DNA of 64,000 bases from G963720515 sp963720515. Lineage in GTDB: Bacteria; Actinomycetota; Thermoleophilia; Gaiellales; Gaiellaceae. The stretch's first letter is position 1, and each line of letters opens with the position of its first letter. The position numbers and the translations under genes are program-made. This document shows, in pieces, positions 9,122 through 18,414 of the stretch. The notes under the pieces were generated by a model. That model saw only the letters and a program-made list of their open reading frames with translations, was not told the DNA's origin and searched no databases. The stretch spans positions 1 through 64,000 of the forward strand of contig OY970397.1 in assembly GCA_963720515.1 (NCBI GenBank), in the 5' to 3' direction.

Positions 9122-10098
9122 GGCTCGCCCGAGGCCGGCCGCGCCGTCTGCGCGATCCCGACGCCGACGAGCACGAGCAGCGCGCCGGCGATCTGCGTCC
9201 CCGTGAGCTCCTCGCCGAGCCACGCGTAGGCGATCACCGCGGCGAGGACCGGCTCGAGCATCGCGAGGATCGTGACCCGCGTCGCCGGGACGTAGTGGAG
9301 CGCGGTCACGAGGAAGATGAACGGCACCACCGTCCCGAGGATCACGACGTAGCCGAGCAGGAGCGGGACGGGCAGCGAGACGTCGTCGATGCGGCCGAGG
9401 AGCGACGCCGAGCCGGTCACCTCGTCCCAGTCGAACGACCACCAGGGCTGGACGACCGCCCAGAAGAGCGCGGAGAACGTGAACCCCCAGGCGAGCAGCG
9501 AGTACTGGTCGCGGCCGGCCCGAAGCGCGCCCTCGGCCATGAGGACGTACGCGGCGTAGGCGACCGCTGCAGCGAGCGCGGCCGCGACGCCCACGCCGTC
9601 GAGGGTGATTCCCCCGGCCACGTCCACGACGAGCCCGAGGCCGAGGAGCGCGAGCCCGATCGCGACCCAGATCCTGCGGCGCACCGGCTCGCCCACCACG
9701 AAGCGCGCCCAGAGGCAGACGAGCACCGGCGCGAGGTAGTTGATGACGAGGGCGATCCCGATGTCGAGGTGCTGGATCGCGACGAAGTAGAAGAGCTGGA
9801 CGAAGGCGAGCCCGGCGACACCGAAGATGAGGAGGAACCCGAGCTCGCGCCACGACCGGATCCGCAGGCTGCGTGGCGCGAAGATCGCGACGCCGAGCAT
9901 GAGGATGAGCGCCGCTCCGGTCGCGCGCACCTCGGTCAGCCGGTACGACGAGAGGCCGGCGGAGTCGAGGATGACCTTCGCGACGGTCGCGTTCAGCGCC
10001 CAGAGCCCGACCGCGGACCAGACGAGCGCGTACCCAAGCAGCGGGTGGCCCGAGCGCAGGGGCTCGCGTGCGGCAGGTGGCGTCGGGCCGTCGACCAA
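9118..10098 (-). CDS. EamA/DMT-superfamily transporter
   Basis: About 326 residues with ten hydrophobic segments arranged as two tandem EamA repeats (about 20-150 and 165-320). Each ends in the usual loop-TM pattern; NYLAPVLVCLWARFVVGEP and LEPVLAAVIAYAWLGEELT are the typical ends of repeat 1 and 2. Members export amino acids or other metabolites across the inner membrane; the substrate is unknown. The start shown is a TTG, and a slightly different start is possible because no good ribosome site is visible. It is convergent with the receiver gene with interlocked stops. Confidence 0.85.
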   Translation of the reverse strand: MVDGPTPPAAREPLRSGHPLLGYALVWSAVGLWALNATVAKVILDSAGLSSYRLTEVRATGAALILMLGVAIFAPRSLRIRSWRELGFLLIFGVAGLAFVQLFYFVAIQHLDIGIALVINYLAPVLVCLWARFVVGEPVRRRIWVAIGLALLGLGLVVDVAGGITLDGVGVAAALAAAVAYAAYVLMAEGALRAGRDQYSLLAWGFTFSALFWAVVQPWWSFDWDEVTGSASLLGRIDDVSLPVPLLLGYVVILGTVVPFIFLVTALHYVPATRVTILAMLEPVLAAVIAYAWLGEELTGTQIAGALLVLVGVGIAQTARPASGEP

Positions 10099-10220
10099 GG
10101 CCGGGCGACAATAGAGGGAGGCGTTGATGCAAACGCGCGGTAAGCGATCCGCAAAGGAAGGAATTCCGAAGAATTCGGGTGGTACATTTCGCCCGCTCCC
10201 GTGCTACGAAAGGACTAGCG

Positions 10221-11396
10221 ATGCGTGAAGGCGCGTGCTCCCCGTCGGGCCCGATCACCCGGATCGGCCTCGGCGCGCTCCTCGCCCTCACGTTCGCGCT
10301 CCTCTTCCTCGGGTTCCCGTCGCCCGGCCACGCGGCCGCCGCCTCGTTCACCTCGTACGAGTGCGAGACGCCGCCGCCGCAGGGCTGCCAGCTGCCGTGC
10401 CCGACCGAGGCCTCCTACCACCTCCAGCCGGTCACGTCGTATGTCCTGACCGTGAACCAGCCGGTTGGCACCGGGACCTACGTCGTGAAGGACATCGAGC
10501 CGACCTCGCTCGAGAACTGCGCGGTCGCCACGGGCCTGACGACCTGGCGGGTCGCGCAGCTCTGCACGTTCCACTGCCAGCACTGGCACGCCTACGTCCA
10601 ACCTGGCGGGACGCCGTTCCCCGGCTCCGCGATCGTCACGCCGACGGCGGACGTCGGCTTCTACTTCCTCGGCTGGGTCGGCGGGCCGGACAGCTGTGCG
10701 CCCGTGAACCCGTCGACCGGGACGAACAGGTGGAGCTGCTCGGTCCTCATGAACGTGAACCGGACGCTGACGGCCAAGTACGGGGTGGCCCCGGACGTGA
10801 CGCCGCCGACGAACGCGCCGGTGCTCTCCTCGCCGGGCGTCACGGCGTTTACCGCCTCGCTTTCCTGGACCGCGGCCAGCGACGAGACCTGGCTCGGCGG
10901 CTACGAGCTCTACCGGAACGGGACGCTCTACAAGCGCTACCCGGCCGGCCAGACCTCGGTCACGGTCACGAACCAGCTCTGTAACACGCACTACCAGTAC
11001 CGGATCGACGCGTTCGACTCGGCCAACGCGACGCCGTCCAACACGATCGACGTGACGACCGGGAAGTGCATCTCCGTGGCTCCGAAGAAGCTGAACACGC
11101 AGATCCACTTCATCTGCTACAAGGGCCGGTCCTGCACGGGCTACCCGTCCCACAGGACGCGGAGCCATCGTGTGCTCTTCCACTGGGGCGCGGTGCGCTC
11201 CGGCAAGGAGGTCCGGGCGCACGTGACCTACCGGTGCAAGCTCGACAGGCGGGCGTGGAAGCGCTGCCGCCCCGGCTTCTACGGGCTCGTCTACAGGAAC
11301 CTGCGGCTCGGCTCGCACACGTTCCGGGTCAAGGCGCACGACTCCGCCGGCTGGGATCCGACCCCGGCCAAGTGGACCTGGCGGATCGTTAGATAA
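10221..11396 (+). CDS. Secreted protein with fibronectin-III and C-terminal Ig-like domain
   Basis: 391 residues from the ATG at 10221, which has AAAGGA about 8 nt upstream; an in-frame ATG at 10179 is less likely. A signal peptide with a long hydrophobic core (about 12-40) ends near HAAAA. A cysteine-rich N-terminal half (paired C, including CTFHCQHWH) is followed by an FN3-like domain (about 200-285, 'PTNAPVLSS...LSWTAASDE'). The C-terminal module contains YRCKLDRRAWKRC and GSHTFRVKAHDSAGWDPTP, a type common in thermoleophilian exported proteins. It is extracellular, probably adhesive or structural; the function is unknown. Its stop codon abuts the stop of the next, convergent gene. Confidence 0.75.
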   Translation: MREGACSPSGPITRIGLGALLALTFALLFLGFPSPGHAAAASFTSYECETPPPQGCQLPCPTEASYHLQPVTSYVLTVNQPVGTGTYVVKDIEPTSLENCAVATGLTTWRVAQLCTFHCQHWHAYVQPGGTPFPGSAIVTPTADVGFYFLGWVGGPDSCAPVNPSTGTNRWSCSVLMNVNRTLTAKYGVAPDVTPPTNAPVLSSPGVTAFTASLSWTAASDETWLGGYELYRNGTLYKRYPAGQTSVTVTNQLCNTHYQYRIDAFDSANATPSNTIDVTTGKCISVAPKKLNTQIHFICYKGRSCTGYPSHRTRSHRVLFHWGAVRSGKEVRAHVTYRCKLDRRAWKRCRPGFYGLVYRNLRLGSHTFRVKAHDSAGWDPTPAKWTWRIVR

Positions 11397-11799
11397 CTAC
11401 GCGGCCGCCGCGTCCGGCCCGCCGAGCAGCCGCCGGATCTCGCGCAGCAGCTCCCTCGGGCTGAACGGCTTGCGGACGAACGCGTTCGCGCCCGCCTGCG
11501 AGGCCGCGCTCGCGGTGCTGCTCCTGGACGCTCGCTGTGAGGAGCAGGATCGGCGTCGTCTCGGTGGCGGTCTCGTCGCGCAGCGCACGAATGACGGCGA
11601 ACCCGTCCTGCTTGGGCATCATCACGTCGAGGACGAGGAGGTCCGGCCGCGCGGCGAACGCCACCTCGACCGCCTCCGCTCCGTCCCGGGCGCGCACCAC
11701 GTCGTAGCCTTCGCGCTCGAGCATCAGCGCGACCAGGTTGAGGATGTCCTCGTCGTCGTCGGCGACGAGGATCCGGATGGGGGAGTCGAGCGGGGTCAT
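11397..11799 (-). CDS. Single-domain response regulator, reading frame broken
   Basis: A CheY-like receiver with ILVADDDED, LLVLDVMMPKQDG and ILLLTASVQE in one frame. The C-terminal part (AGANAFVRKPFSPREL, with the conserved Lys-Pro) is in another frame. The span is 403 nt, one base too many. Removing one base near 11518-11532 restores a 133-residue receiver. Its ATG overlaps the upstream kinase stop (ATGA), so it is that kinase's likely partner. Either a sequencing error or a recent inactivating indel; the first is more likely given similar breaks elsewhere in the window. Confidence 0.8.
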
Positions 11800-14432
11800 G
11801 CCACCTCCTGCATCGGGGCCGGCTCGACGTCCGTGCTCGGGAGCGGGACGGGGAGGTCGACCCGGAAGGTCGTGCCGACGCGCTCGGCGCTCTCGATCGA
11901 GACCGTGCCGCCGTGGGCGTCCGCGATCGCGCGGACGATGACGAGGCCGAGCCCGGTGCCCTGGATCGCGGCGCGCCGGGCGTTCGAGGAGCGGAAGAAG
12001 CGCTCGAAGAGCTGGTCCTGCTCGTCGGCGGGGATGCCGATCCCGGAGTCCGAGACCTCGAGCACCGCGGCGTCCGCTTCGCGGCGCACGCGCACGGTGA
12101 CGGTGCCGCCGGGCTCGGTGAACTTGATCGCGTTCGAGACGAGGTTGTCGATGAGCTGCGCGAGGCGGGCCGGATCGCCGTCGATGCACGTCGGCTCGGC
12201 CTCGAGCGTGAGGCCGACGCCCCGTCCCGCCGCGACCGGCTCGGCGCCCTGGACGCACTCACGCGCGATCGCCGAGAGGTCGGAGGCCTCGCGCTCGATC
12301 TGCAGCCGCCCGGCGTCCACCTGGGCGACGAACAGGAGGTCGCCGACGAGGCGGAGCAGCCGCTCGGAGTTGCGCTGGACGACGGCGAGGTACTGGCGCT
12401 GGTCGTCGGACAAGGTGTCGACATCCTCGAGGGCGAGCTCGAGGTAGCCGCGAATCGACGTCAGCGGCGTGCGCAGCTCGTGCGAGACGAGCGAGACGAA
12501 CTCGTCCTTCAGGCGGTCGAGCTCGCGCAGGCTCTGGTTCTGCTCCGCGAGGAAGCGCTCCGCGCGCGTGCGCTCGAAGACCCGGCCGAGCACCTTGCCG
12601 ATGTTCGCCATGAAGTCGAGCGTCTCGCGGCTCGGGGCGCCGGGCTCGGCGGCCCAGAACTCGAGCACCGCTGCAACCTCGCTGTTCGCGAGCACCGGAA
12701 ACGCGAGGGCCGAGCGTAGGCCGGCCTCGAGGGCGATGGCGGGCCGGACGGCGCCGAGGTGGTCCTCGACGGAGGCGATCCAGTCGGGCTCGCCGCTCGC
12801 GAGCACGTCGCCGGGGAGCGTGTCGTCCTGCTGGAAGCTGAGCTCCTCGCTCACTGCGCGGAACGGCTCGTATCGGTCGGGGTCGTCGAGATGCCAGATC
12901 CCGGCCGAGACCAGCGGCCCGTCCGGGCCTTCGCGCAGGAGCACGTGGCCGACCGGCCACTTCGTGTGCGCGCAGATCGCCTCGAGGCTCACGCGCAGCG
13001 CGTCCTCGCTCCGGCGCGCCTCGTTCGCGGCGACCGCGACCGTCTGGAGCAGCTCGAGGAGCCGCGTCTGGCGCGCCGCGTGTTCTTCCGCGCGCCGGTG
13101 GTCGGTGACGTCGAGGAGGATCCCGTCGATCCAGCGCACGTCGCCGTTCGGCGCGTAGACGGCCTGGCCGCGGTCCTGCACCCAGCGGATCTCGCCGTCG
13201 GCTCGGACGATGCGGTAGATGTAGTCGAAGGGCTCGCGCGCATCGAGGCAGGCTCGGATGTGCTCGGCGAACGCCTCCGATTCGTCCGGATGCTCGATCG
13301 TGCGCCAGGTCGTCTCGCGGCTCCCGAGGAAGCCGCTCGCCGGGTAGCCCGTGATCGCCTCGATGTCGTCGCTCACGTACTCGATCGTCCAGTCGGGATC
13401 GAAGGCGCAGCGGTAGACGGCGCCCGGGATGTTGTCCACGAGCGTGCGGAACTTCCGCTCGTTCTCGCGCAGGCGCGCCTGCACCCGGTCGCCGGCGCGC
13501 TGCACGACGAGCGCCCGGGCCGCGAGGCAGCCGACCGAGATCGCGACGAAGACGATGGGCACGGTCGTGTAGCGGCCGGGCACGGCGAGGACGAGCAGCG
13601 CCAAGCCGATCGTCCCGGCGGCCGGGGCGACGATCCGCCGGAGGCTGTCGTTCAGCGGCTGGAGCTCGGGCGGCGAGCTCGCCTGCCGGGCGCGCGCCAC
13701 GCCGGTCCACGCAGCCGCGAGGAACCCGGCCGTCCAGAGCAGGTCGCCGAAGGGCAGCGGCGGCGCGCCGATCCACTCGTGCCAGTGCTCCGGCCACATG
13801 AGCGCGGCGGCCGCGAGGAGCGGCTGGGCGAGGCCGAAGCCCCAGATGTTCGGCGTCCCGCGCAGCGACTTCTCGAGCCACAGCATCTGGAGCCCGACGA
13901 ACGCGAGCAGGAGGTAGAGGACCGCGAAGACGAGGTACTCCACGTCCAGCCAGCCCGGGGACACGAGCTCGACGCGCTCGTCGAGCCGCACGGCCAGCGT
14001 CAGGAAGAGGACGAGTGGGATCGCGTCCACGATGAAGAGGCCGAGCGACAGCGAGCCCTTCGGGGTGTCGCGGGCGATCGACGCGATCGCGAGAACCGGG
14101 AAGACGCACCAGAGGACGTCCGCGACGAGGTCGGCCGAGTGGGAGGCCGGCGCGACGAGGTGAAGCGCCGCCCCCGTCATCCAGATGGCCGCGGCGGCGC
14201 ACCAGAGGGTCCACGCGCTGTGGAGGCCGCGCTCCTTCGTGAGCCCCGTGACGACGAGCCCGGTGAGGAGCGAGGCGCCGGCCGCGCAGAGCCACGCCGC
14301 CGCCGCGAAGCGGGACCCCGTATCGCCCGAGGCCACGGTCGACGCGGCGGCGAAAAGGGCGGCCGAGCCGCCGACGGCCCCGAACAGGACGAGCGCGAGT
14401 CGCGGGCTGGGCGTGAGGGCGCGGCGCGGCAT
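11796..14432 (-). CDS. Sensor histidine kinase: multi-TM input domain, PAS, GAF, HisKA, HATPase
   Basis: 878 residues. About nine to ten TM helices occupy residues 10-325, forming a membrane sensor without a large periplasmic domain. A PAS/PAC module follows at about 335-460 (FRTLVDNIPGAVYR...WVQDRGQAVY), then a GAF-like region at about 465-625. HisKA has phospho-acceptor H651 (SHELRTPLTS), and HATPase_c shows DNLVSNAIKFT, DSGIGIPADE and GTGLGLVIVR. It starts directly after the stop of the LuxR regulator (TAG then ATG) and overlaps the following receiver by ATGA. It is therefore part of a five-gene signalling operon. The stimulus is unknown. Confidence 0.92.
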   Translation of the reverse strand: MPRRALTPSPRLALVLFGAVGGSAALFAAASTVASGDTGSRFAAAAWLCAAGASLLTGLVVTGLTKERGLHSAWTLWCAAAAIWMTGAALHLVAPASHSADLVADVLWCVFPVLAIASIARDTPKGSLSLGLFIVDAIPLVLFLTLAVRLDERVELVSPGWLDVEYLVFAVLYLLLAFVGLQMLWLEKSLRGTPNIWGFGLAQPLLAAAALMWPEHWHEWIGAPPLPFGDLLWTAGFLAAAWTGVARARQASSPPELQPLNDSLRRIVAPAAGTIGLALLVLAVPGRYTTVPIVFVAISVGCLAARALVVQRAGDRVQARLRENERKFRTLVDNIPGAVYRCAFDPDWTIEYVSDDIEAITGYPASGFLGSRETTWRTIEHPDESEAFAEHIRACLDAREPFDYIYRIVRADGEIRWVQDRGQAVYAPNGDVRWIDGILLDVTDHRRAEEHAARQTRLLELLQTVAVAANEARRSEDALRVSLEAICAHTKWPVGHVLLREGPDGPLVSAGIWHLDDPDRYEPFRAVSEELSFQQDDTLPGDVLASGEPDWIASVEDHLGAVRPAIALEAGLRSALAFPVLANSEVAAVLEFWAAEPGAPSRETLDFMANIGKVLGRVFERTRAERFLAEQNQSLRELDRLKDEFVSLVSHELRTPLTSIRGYLELALEDVDTLSDDQRQYLAVVQRNSERLLRLVGDLLFVAQVDAGRLQIEREASDLSAIARECVQGAEPVAAGRGVGLTLEAEPTCIDGDPARLAQLIDNLVSNAIKFTEPGGTVTVRVRREADAAVLEVSDSGIGIPADEQDQLFERFFRSSNARRAAIQGTGLGLVIVRAIADAHGGTVSIESAERVGTTFRVDLPVPLPSTDVEPAPMQEVA

Positions 14433-15050
14433 CTAGGCGATCAGCCCCTGGCGGAGCGCGGTCGCGACCGCCTGCGTGCGCGTCGTCGCGCCGAGCCGGT
14501 CGCAGGCCTTCTGGACGTGCGTGCGGACGGTCTCGCCGCTGATGCCGAGGCGCCGGCCGATCTCCTCGTGCGGGAGCCCTTCGGCGAGGAGCTTGAGGAC
14601 GTCGCGCTCGCGGTCGGTGAGGGTGCCGTTCGAGCCCTTCGGGCGAGCGAGGGCGAGGGCGGCGAGGGCCGGGTCCACGTAGCAGCGCCCGGCGAGCACG
14701 GTCTCGATCGCGCGCGTGACGTCCACGAGGGGCGCCTCCTTGAGGACGACGCCGCGGGCGCCGGCGCGGAGCGCGTCGCCGACGAGCAGGTCGTCCGCGT
14801 CGGCCGTGTAGACGACCACCTTCGTCTCGGGCGAGGCCTCGATGACCGCCTTCACGAGATCGGTGCGCGCGAGCTTCGGCATCCGGAAGTCGACCACGGC
14901 CACGTCGGGCCGCTCGGCCGTGGCGAGCTCGACCGCGTCGAGGCCGTCGGAAGCGACGCCGACGAGCTCGACGCCGCTTCGCTCGAGGAAGTCGGCGAGC
15001 GCGACGACGAGGCCGGGGTGGTCGTCCGCGAGGAGGCAGCGCGTCTTCAT
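14433..15050 (-). CDS. LuxR/NarL-family response regulator
   Basis: 205 residues: receiver at 1-120 (LLADDHPG, VVDFRMPK with the phospho-acceptor Asp, VLKEAP) and a LuxR-type HTH at about 140-205 (LTDRERDVLKLLAEGL, ISGETVRTHVQKA). It is a DNA-binding transcription factor activated by phosphorylation. Its last residues (TRTQAVATALRQGLIA) are nearly the same as those of the divergent regulator at 18415-19056, so the two are paralogues. Its start overlaps the stop of the REC-HD-GYP-REC gene (ATGA). Confidence 0.93.
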   Translation of the reverse strand: MKTRCLLADDHPGLVVALADFLERSGVELVGVASDGLDAVELATAERPDVAVVDFRMPKLARTDLVKAVIEASPETKVVVYTADADDLLVGDALRAGARGVVLKEAPLVDVTRAIETVLAGRCYVDPALAALALARPKGSNGTLTDRERDVLKLLAEGLPHEEIGRRLGISGETVRTHVQKACDRLGATTRTQAVATALRQGLIA

Positions 15051-16432
15051 GCGGCGAGGAGGGACTGGACACGGGTCTGGAGCTCCTTCAGGGAGTCCTC
15101 GCCCTTGACGACGTAGTCGGACGCGCCGCGGCGGAACGCCTCGACCGCGAGCCGCTCGGAGCCCTCGCCGGTCATCATCAGCACCGGGACGTCGGGGTCG
15201 GCGCTCCGCAGGCGGTCGAGCAGCTCGAGGCCGCTCCCGTCGGGGAGGTTGTGGTCGAGCACGGCGAGCGACCAGGTGCAGTCGGCGAGCAGCTTCTCGG
15301 CGCTCGCCATGTCGGACGCATGGATGACGCGCACGTCGTCGGAGGCGCGCTTGATGACGCGCGAGACGAGGGACGCGTGATCGGGGTCGTCCTCGACGAG
15401 GAGCACCGAGAGCACGCCGCCGGGCGCGCTCACGGCCTCCTCGCGCGAGGCGAGCCGGAAGCCTTCGGGGCCGAACACGAGCCGACCCGTGCGGATGAGG
15501 TCGAGGGCGATGCCGGCCGCCGCCGGATCCCACTGGCTGCCGACGCCCTCCTCGAGCTCGCGGACGATCGCGGCAGGACGGAGCGGCTTACGGTACGGGC
15601 GGTTGGCGGACATGGCCTCGATGGCGTCGGCGACCGCCACGATCCGGGCGGTGTAGGGGATCGCCTCGCCGGCGAGCGCCTCCGGATAGCCGCCGCCGTC
15701 CCAGCGCTCGTGGTGATGGCGCACGCCGAGGCGAACCTCCTCGAGCGGCTCGAGCGGCTCGAGCAGCCGGTCGCCGATCAGCGGGTGCGTCCGCATGACG
15801 ACCCATTCCTCCTCCGACAGCGGCCCGTGCTTCAGCAGGATCGAGTCCGCGATCCCGATCTTCCCGACGTCGTGGAGCAGCCCGGCGAGCCGGATCGTCT
15901 CCTGCTCGTCCTCGGAGAGGCCGAGCTCGACGCCGATCGCGACCGCCAGGGAGGCGAGCCGCTCGCAGTGGCCGTGCATGGCGATGTCGCGCGCCTCGAT
16001 CGCGTTCGCGAGCGCCGCGGCCACCGTCGGCGTGACGATCCGCTCGCGCACCTCGGCCTCGCTCGCCCGCGCCCGCCCGAGGGCGGAGCGAACCGCGCGC
16101 ACCAGGTCGGCGTGCGAGAAGGGCTTGACGACGATGCCGCTCGCCCCCGACGCGAGCGCCTGCGTCAGGTTCCCGTAGGTGCCGGCGCCGGTGACGAGGA
16201 CGACGGGCAGGCTCGGCGAGGTCGCGCGCACGGTCTCGAGAAGCTGGAGGCCCGAGAGACCCGGCATGACGATGTCGCTGATGACGAGCGAGACGTGCGT
16301 CTCGGCGAGAACGGCCAGCCCGCTCTCCGCGCGGTCGGCCTCGAGCACCTCGAACCCCGCGTCCTCGAGCACCTCGACGATCAGGCTACGGACGATCGGC
16401 TCGTCCTCGATCACGAGAATCCGGTCGCTCAC
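15047..16432 (-). CDS. REC-HD-GYP-REC protein, probable c-di-GMP phosphodiesterase response regulator
   Basis: 461 residues from a GTG that overlaps the kinase stop (GTGA). Receiver 1 spans about 1-120 (VIEDEP, LVISDIVMPGLSG, VVKPFS). The HD-GYP domain spans about 140-310 with LLHDVGKIGIAD, THPLIGDRLL, HHHERWDGGGYP and VAVADAIEAM. Receiver 2 spans about 335-460 (LLVEDDPD, LAVLDHNLPDGSG, VVKGEDS). HD-GYP domains hydrolyse c-di-GMP, so the protein probably links phospho-signalling to second-messenger turnover. In the second receiver the residue after the conserved Lys is Gly, not Pro. Two receivers flanking one output suggest input from two kinases in the same operon. Confidence 0.92.
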   Translation of the reverse strand: MSDRILVIEDEPIVRSLIVEVLEDAGFEVLEADRAESGLAVLAETHVSLVISDIVMPGLSGLQLLETVRATSPSLPVVLVTGAGTYGNLTQALASGASGIVVKPFSHADLVRAVRSALGRARASEAEVRERIVTPTVAAALANAIEARDIAMHGHCERLASLAVAIGVELGLSEDEQETIRLAGLLHDVGKIGIADSILLKHGPLSEEEWVVMRTHPLIGDRLLEPLEPLEEVRLGVRHHHERWDGGGYPEALAGEAIPYTARIVAVADAIEAMSANRPYRKPLRPAAIVRELEEGVGSQWDPAAAGIALDLIRTGRLVFGPEGFRLASREEAVSAPGGVLSVLLVEDDPDHASLVSRVIKRASDDVRVIHASDMASAEKLLADCTWSLAVLDHNLPDGSGLELLDRLRSADPDVPVLMMTGEGSERLAVEAFRRGASDYVVKGEDSLKELQTRVQSLLAA

Positions 16433-18333
16433 GAGCGCACCTCCGTGAGCGGCAGCCGCAGGGTGAACTCGGCGCCGCCGCCCACGGACGATGCGGCGAC
16501 GAGCGTGCCGCCGTGGCCGACGGCGATCGACTGGCTGAGCGAGAGCCCGAGACCCGTCCCGCCGATCTCGCGCTTCGTCGTGAAGAAGGGGTCGAAGATG
16601 CGGTCGAGCACGTCGGCCGCGATGCCCGGCCCGGTGTCGCTCACGCGCACGAGCGCGAAGGTGGCCTCCCGCTCGAGCTCCACGGTGATCGTCCCCGTGT
16701 CGTCCATCGCCTGCTGGGCGTTCGTCACGAGGTTCAGCACGATCTGCTTCACCTGGCCGGCGCTCGCGTAGACGTACAGCGGCTCGTCGCCGTAGCGCTC
16801 GACGAGCTCGATCTCCTTCCGCAGCGTCGTGCGCTGCACGAGGTCGACCGTCTGCTCGAGGACGTCGGAGAGCGCCACGACCTCGAACTCGTCCGAGCGC
16901 TCGCGGGCGAAGTCGAGGAGCGCGCGGACGACGTCCTTGATCTCGAGCCCCGTCTGCTGGATGAGCTCGAGCCGCTCGCGCGCCTTCGTCCCCGGCTCGG
17001 CGTCCTTCAGGAGGAACTCGACGAGCCCGAGGATGGCGAAGAGCGGGTTGTTGATCTCGTGCGCGACGCCGGCCGCGAGCTCGCCGATCGCCGCGAGCTT
17101 GCCGCTCTGGACGATCTGCTGCTCGAAGCGCCGCCGCTCGGAGAGGTCGGTGACGAGCCCGACGGCCGCGACCGGCTCGCCGCCTTCCTCGCGGACGACG
17201 AAGGGGGCGATGTCCACCGGGACGAGTCGGCCGTCGCTGCGCCGGAAGAGCGCCTCGGCGTTCCGCTCGTCGGTTGCGGCGAGGGCGGTGAGGTCGGGCT
17301 CGGGTGCGTCGGCCCACCAGGGATAGGGCGGCGCCGTGCCGACGAGCTCGTCCGGGTCGTAGCCGACGAGCCGGCCGAAGGCGGCGTTCGCGGAGACGAT
17401 CTCGCCGGTGGCGGGGTGCGCGACGGCGACCGCGGTCGGCAGGGCCTCGAAGAGCTGCTCGAGCAGGCGCTCGGTGAGGAGCTGGCGGGCGTGCTCCTCG
17501 GTGACGTCGCGGATCGTGGTCACGGTGCCGATCTGCTCGCCGTGGCTCGCGAAGACCGGGGCTGCGGTGCCTTCGACGATGCGGGTCAGCCCGTCGCGCC
17601 GGGTCGTGCGGACGCGGTACGGGACCGGCTCGCCGGTGAGTGCGGCGCGCGCCATCGGGATCTCGTGGTCGGGGATCGGCGTCCCGTCGAGCTCGAAGAG
17701 CTTCCCCTCGGGCGCGGGCTCGGTGCCGTTCGGGATCCGCAGGATGTCGCGGCCCGCGTGGTTGATGCGGCGGCCCTCAGCACTCTCGATGAAGACGCCT
17801 TCGCCGACGGACTCGAGGACGGCCTCGAGCCGGGCGCGGGCGTGGGCGGCGGCGTTTTCGGCCTCCGCGTGGTACGCCATGCGGGTGAGGCCGCCGAGGG
17901 TCGCGAGCGCCTCGGTCGCGCGGGCGAGCGCCGCGGGGCTCTGCGGGTCGCGCCAGCGCGCCTCGAAGGTCATGCGGACGCTCGACGTGGGGACGAGCGC
18001 GACGGCCACGGTGCGCGGCTCGGCGACCGAGCGGCCGCCGGTCGCTGCACGGTGACCGGGAGATCCGGTGGGGACGGGCGCGCCGGGATCCGGCGCGTCG
18101 CCGGCCGACGCGCGGACGCGCCCTTCGGTGGCCGCGTTCGTCCAGGCGACGATCGAGACGGCGTCCGCGGCGAGCAGCGTGCGGGCCGCGTGGGCGAGCG
18201 TGTCGAGCGCCTCCTCGACCGTCTCGGCCGCGTTGACAGCGAGCGCTGACTGGAAGACGCCGGAATCCGGCTTGGATTCGACGGGGCCGAGACCGTTGTC
18301 GTCCACACCGTAGGGCAGGGCCTGACTGGTCAC
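16429..18333 (-). CDS. Soluble GAF/PAS sensor histidine kinase (NtrB-like core)
   Basis: 634 residues. There are no clear TM segments. The N-terminal region (about 25-165) is GAF-like, followed by two PAS modules (about 170-290 and 295-400). The kinase core has phospho-acceptor H425 in AAGVAHEINNPLF, the NtrB/HPK4 type, and HATPase_c with NLVTNAQQAM, DTGPGIAADV and GGTGLGLSLS. It is first in the minus-strand signalling operon and overlaps the REC-HD-GYP-REC gene by GTGA. The GTG start at 18333 has only a poorly spaced AAGG, so a slightly internal start cannot be excluded. Confidence 0.9.
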   Translation of the reverse strand: MTSQALPYGVDDNGLGPVESKPDSGVFQSALAVNAAETVEEALDTLAHAARTLLAADAVSIVAWTNAATEGRVRASAGDAPDPGAPVPTGSPGHRAATGGRSVAEPRTVAVALVPTSSVRMTFEARWRDPQSPAALARATEALATLGGLTRMAYHAEAENAAAHARARLEAVLESVGEGVFIESAEGRRINHAGRDILRIPNGTEPAPEGKLFELDGTPIPDHEIPMARAALTGEPVPYRVRTTRRDGLTRIVEGTAAPVFASHGEQIGTVTTIRDVTEEHARQLLTERLLEQLFEALPTAVAVAHPATGEIVSANAAFGRLVGYDPDELVGTAPPYPWWADAPEPDLTALAATDERNAEALFRRSDGRLVPVDIAPFVVREEGGEPVAAVGLVTDLSERRRFEQQIVQSGKLAAIGELAAGVAHEINNPLFAILGLVEFLLKDAEPGTKARERLELIQQTGLEIKDVVRALLDFARERSDEFEVVALSDVLEQTVDLVQRTTLRKEIELVERYGDEPLYVYASAGQVKQIVLNLVTNAQQAMDDTGTITVELEREATFALVRVSDTGPGIAADVLDRIFDPFFTTKREIGGTGLGLSLSQSIAVGHGGTLVAASSVGGGAEFTLRLPLTEVRS

Positions 18334-18414
18334 CTTGTAGAGTTGTTACGGCAGGTTTCGCGCAGCCAGGATCCCCAGAGGAGCGCGACCCCTATCACTC
18401 GAATGAGGGATGCC

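Noticed and set aside
9295..10143. Plus-strand ORF antisense to the EamA gene
   Set aside because: Strongly charged, repetitive Asp/Glu/Arg product typical of antisense frames in GC-rich genes; the opposite strand encodes a clear ten-TM transporter.
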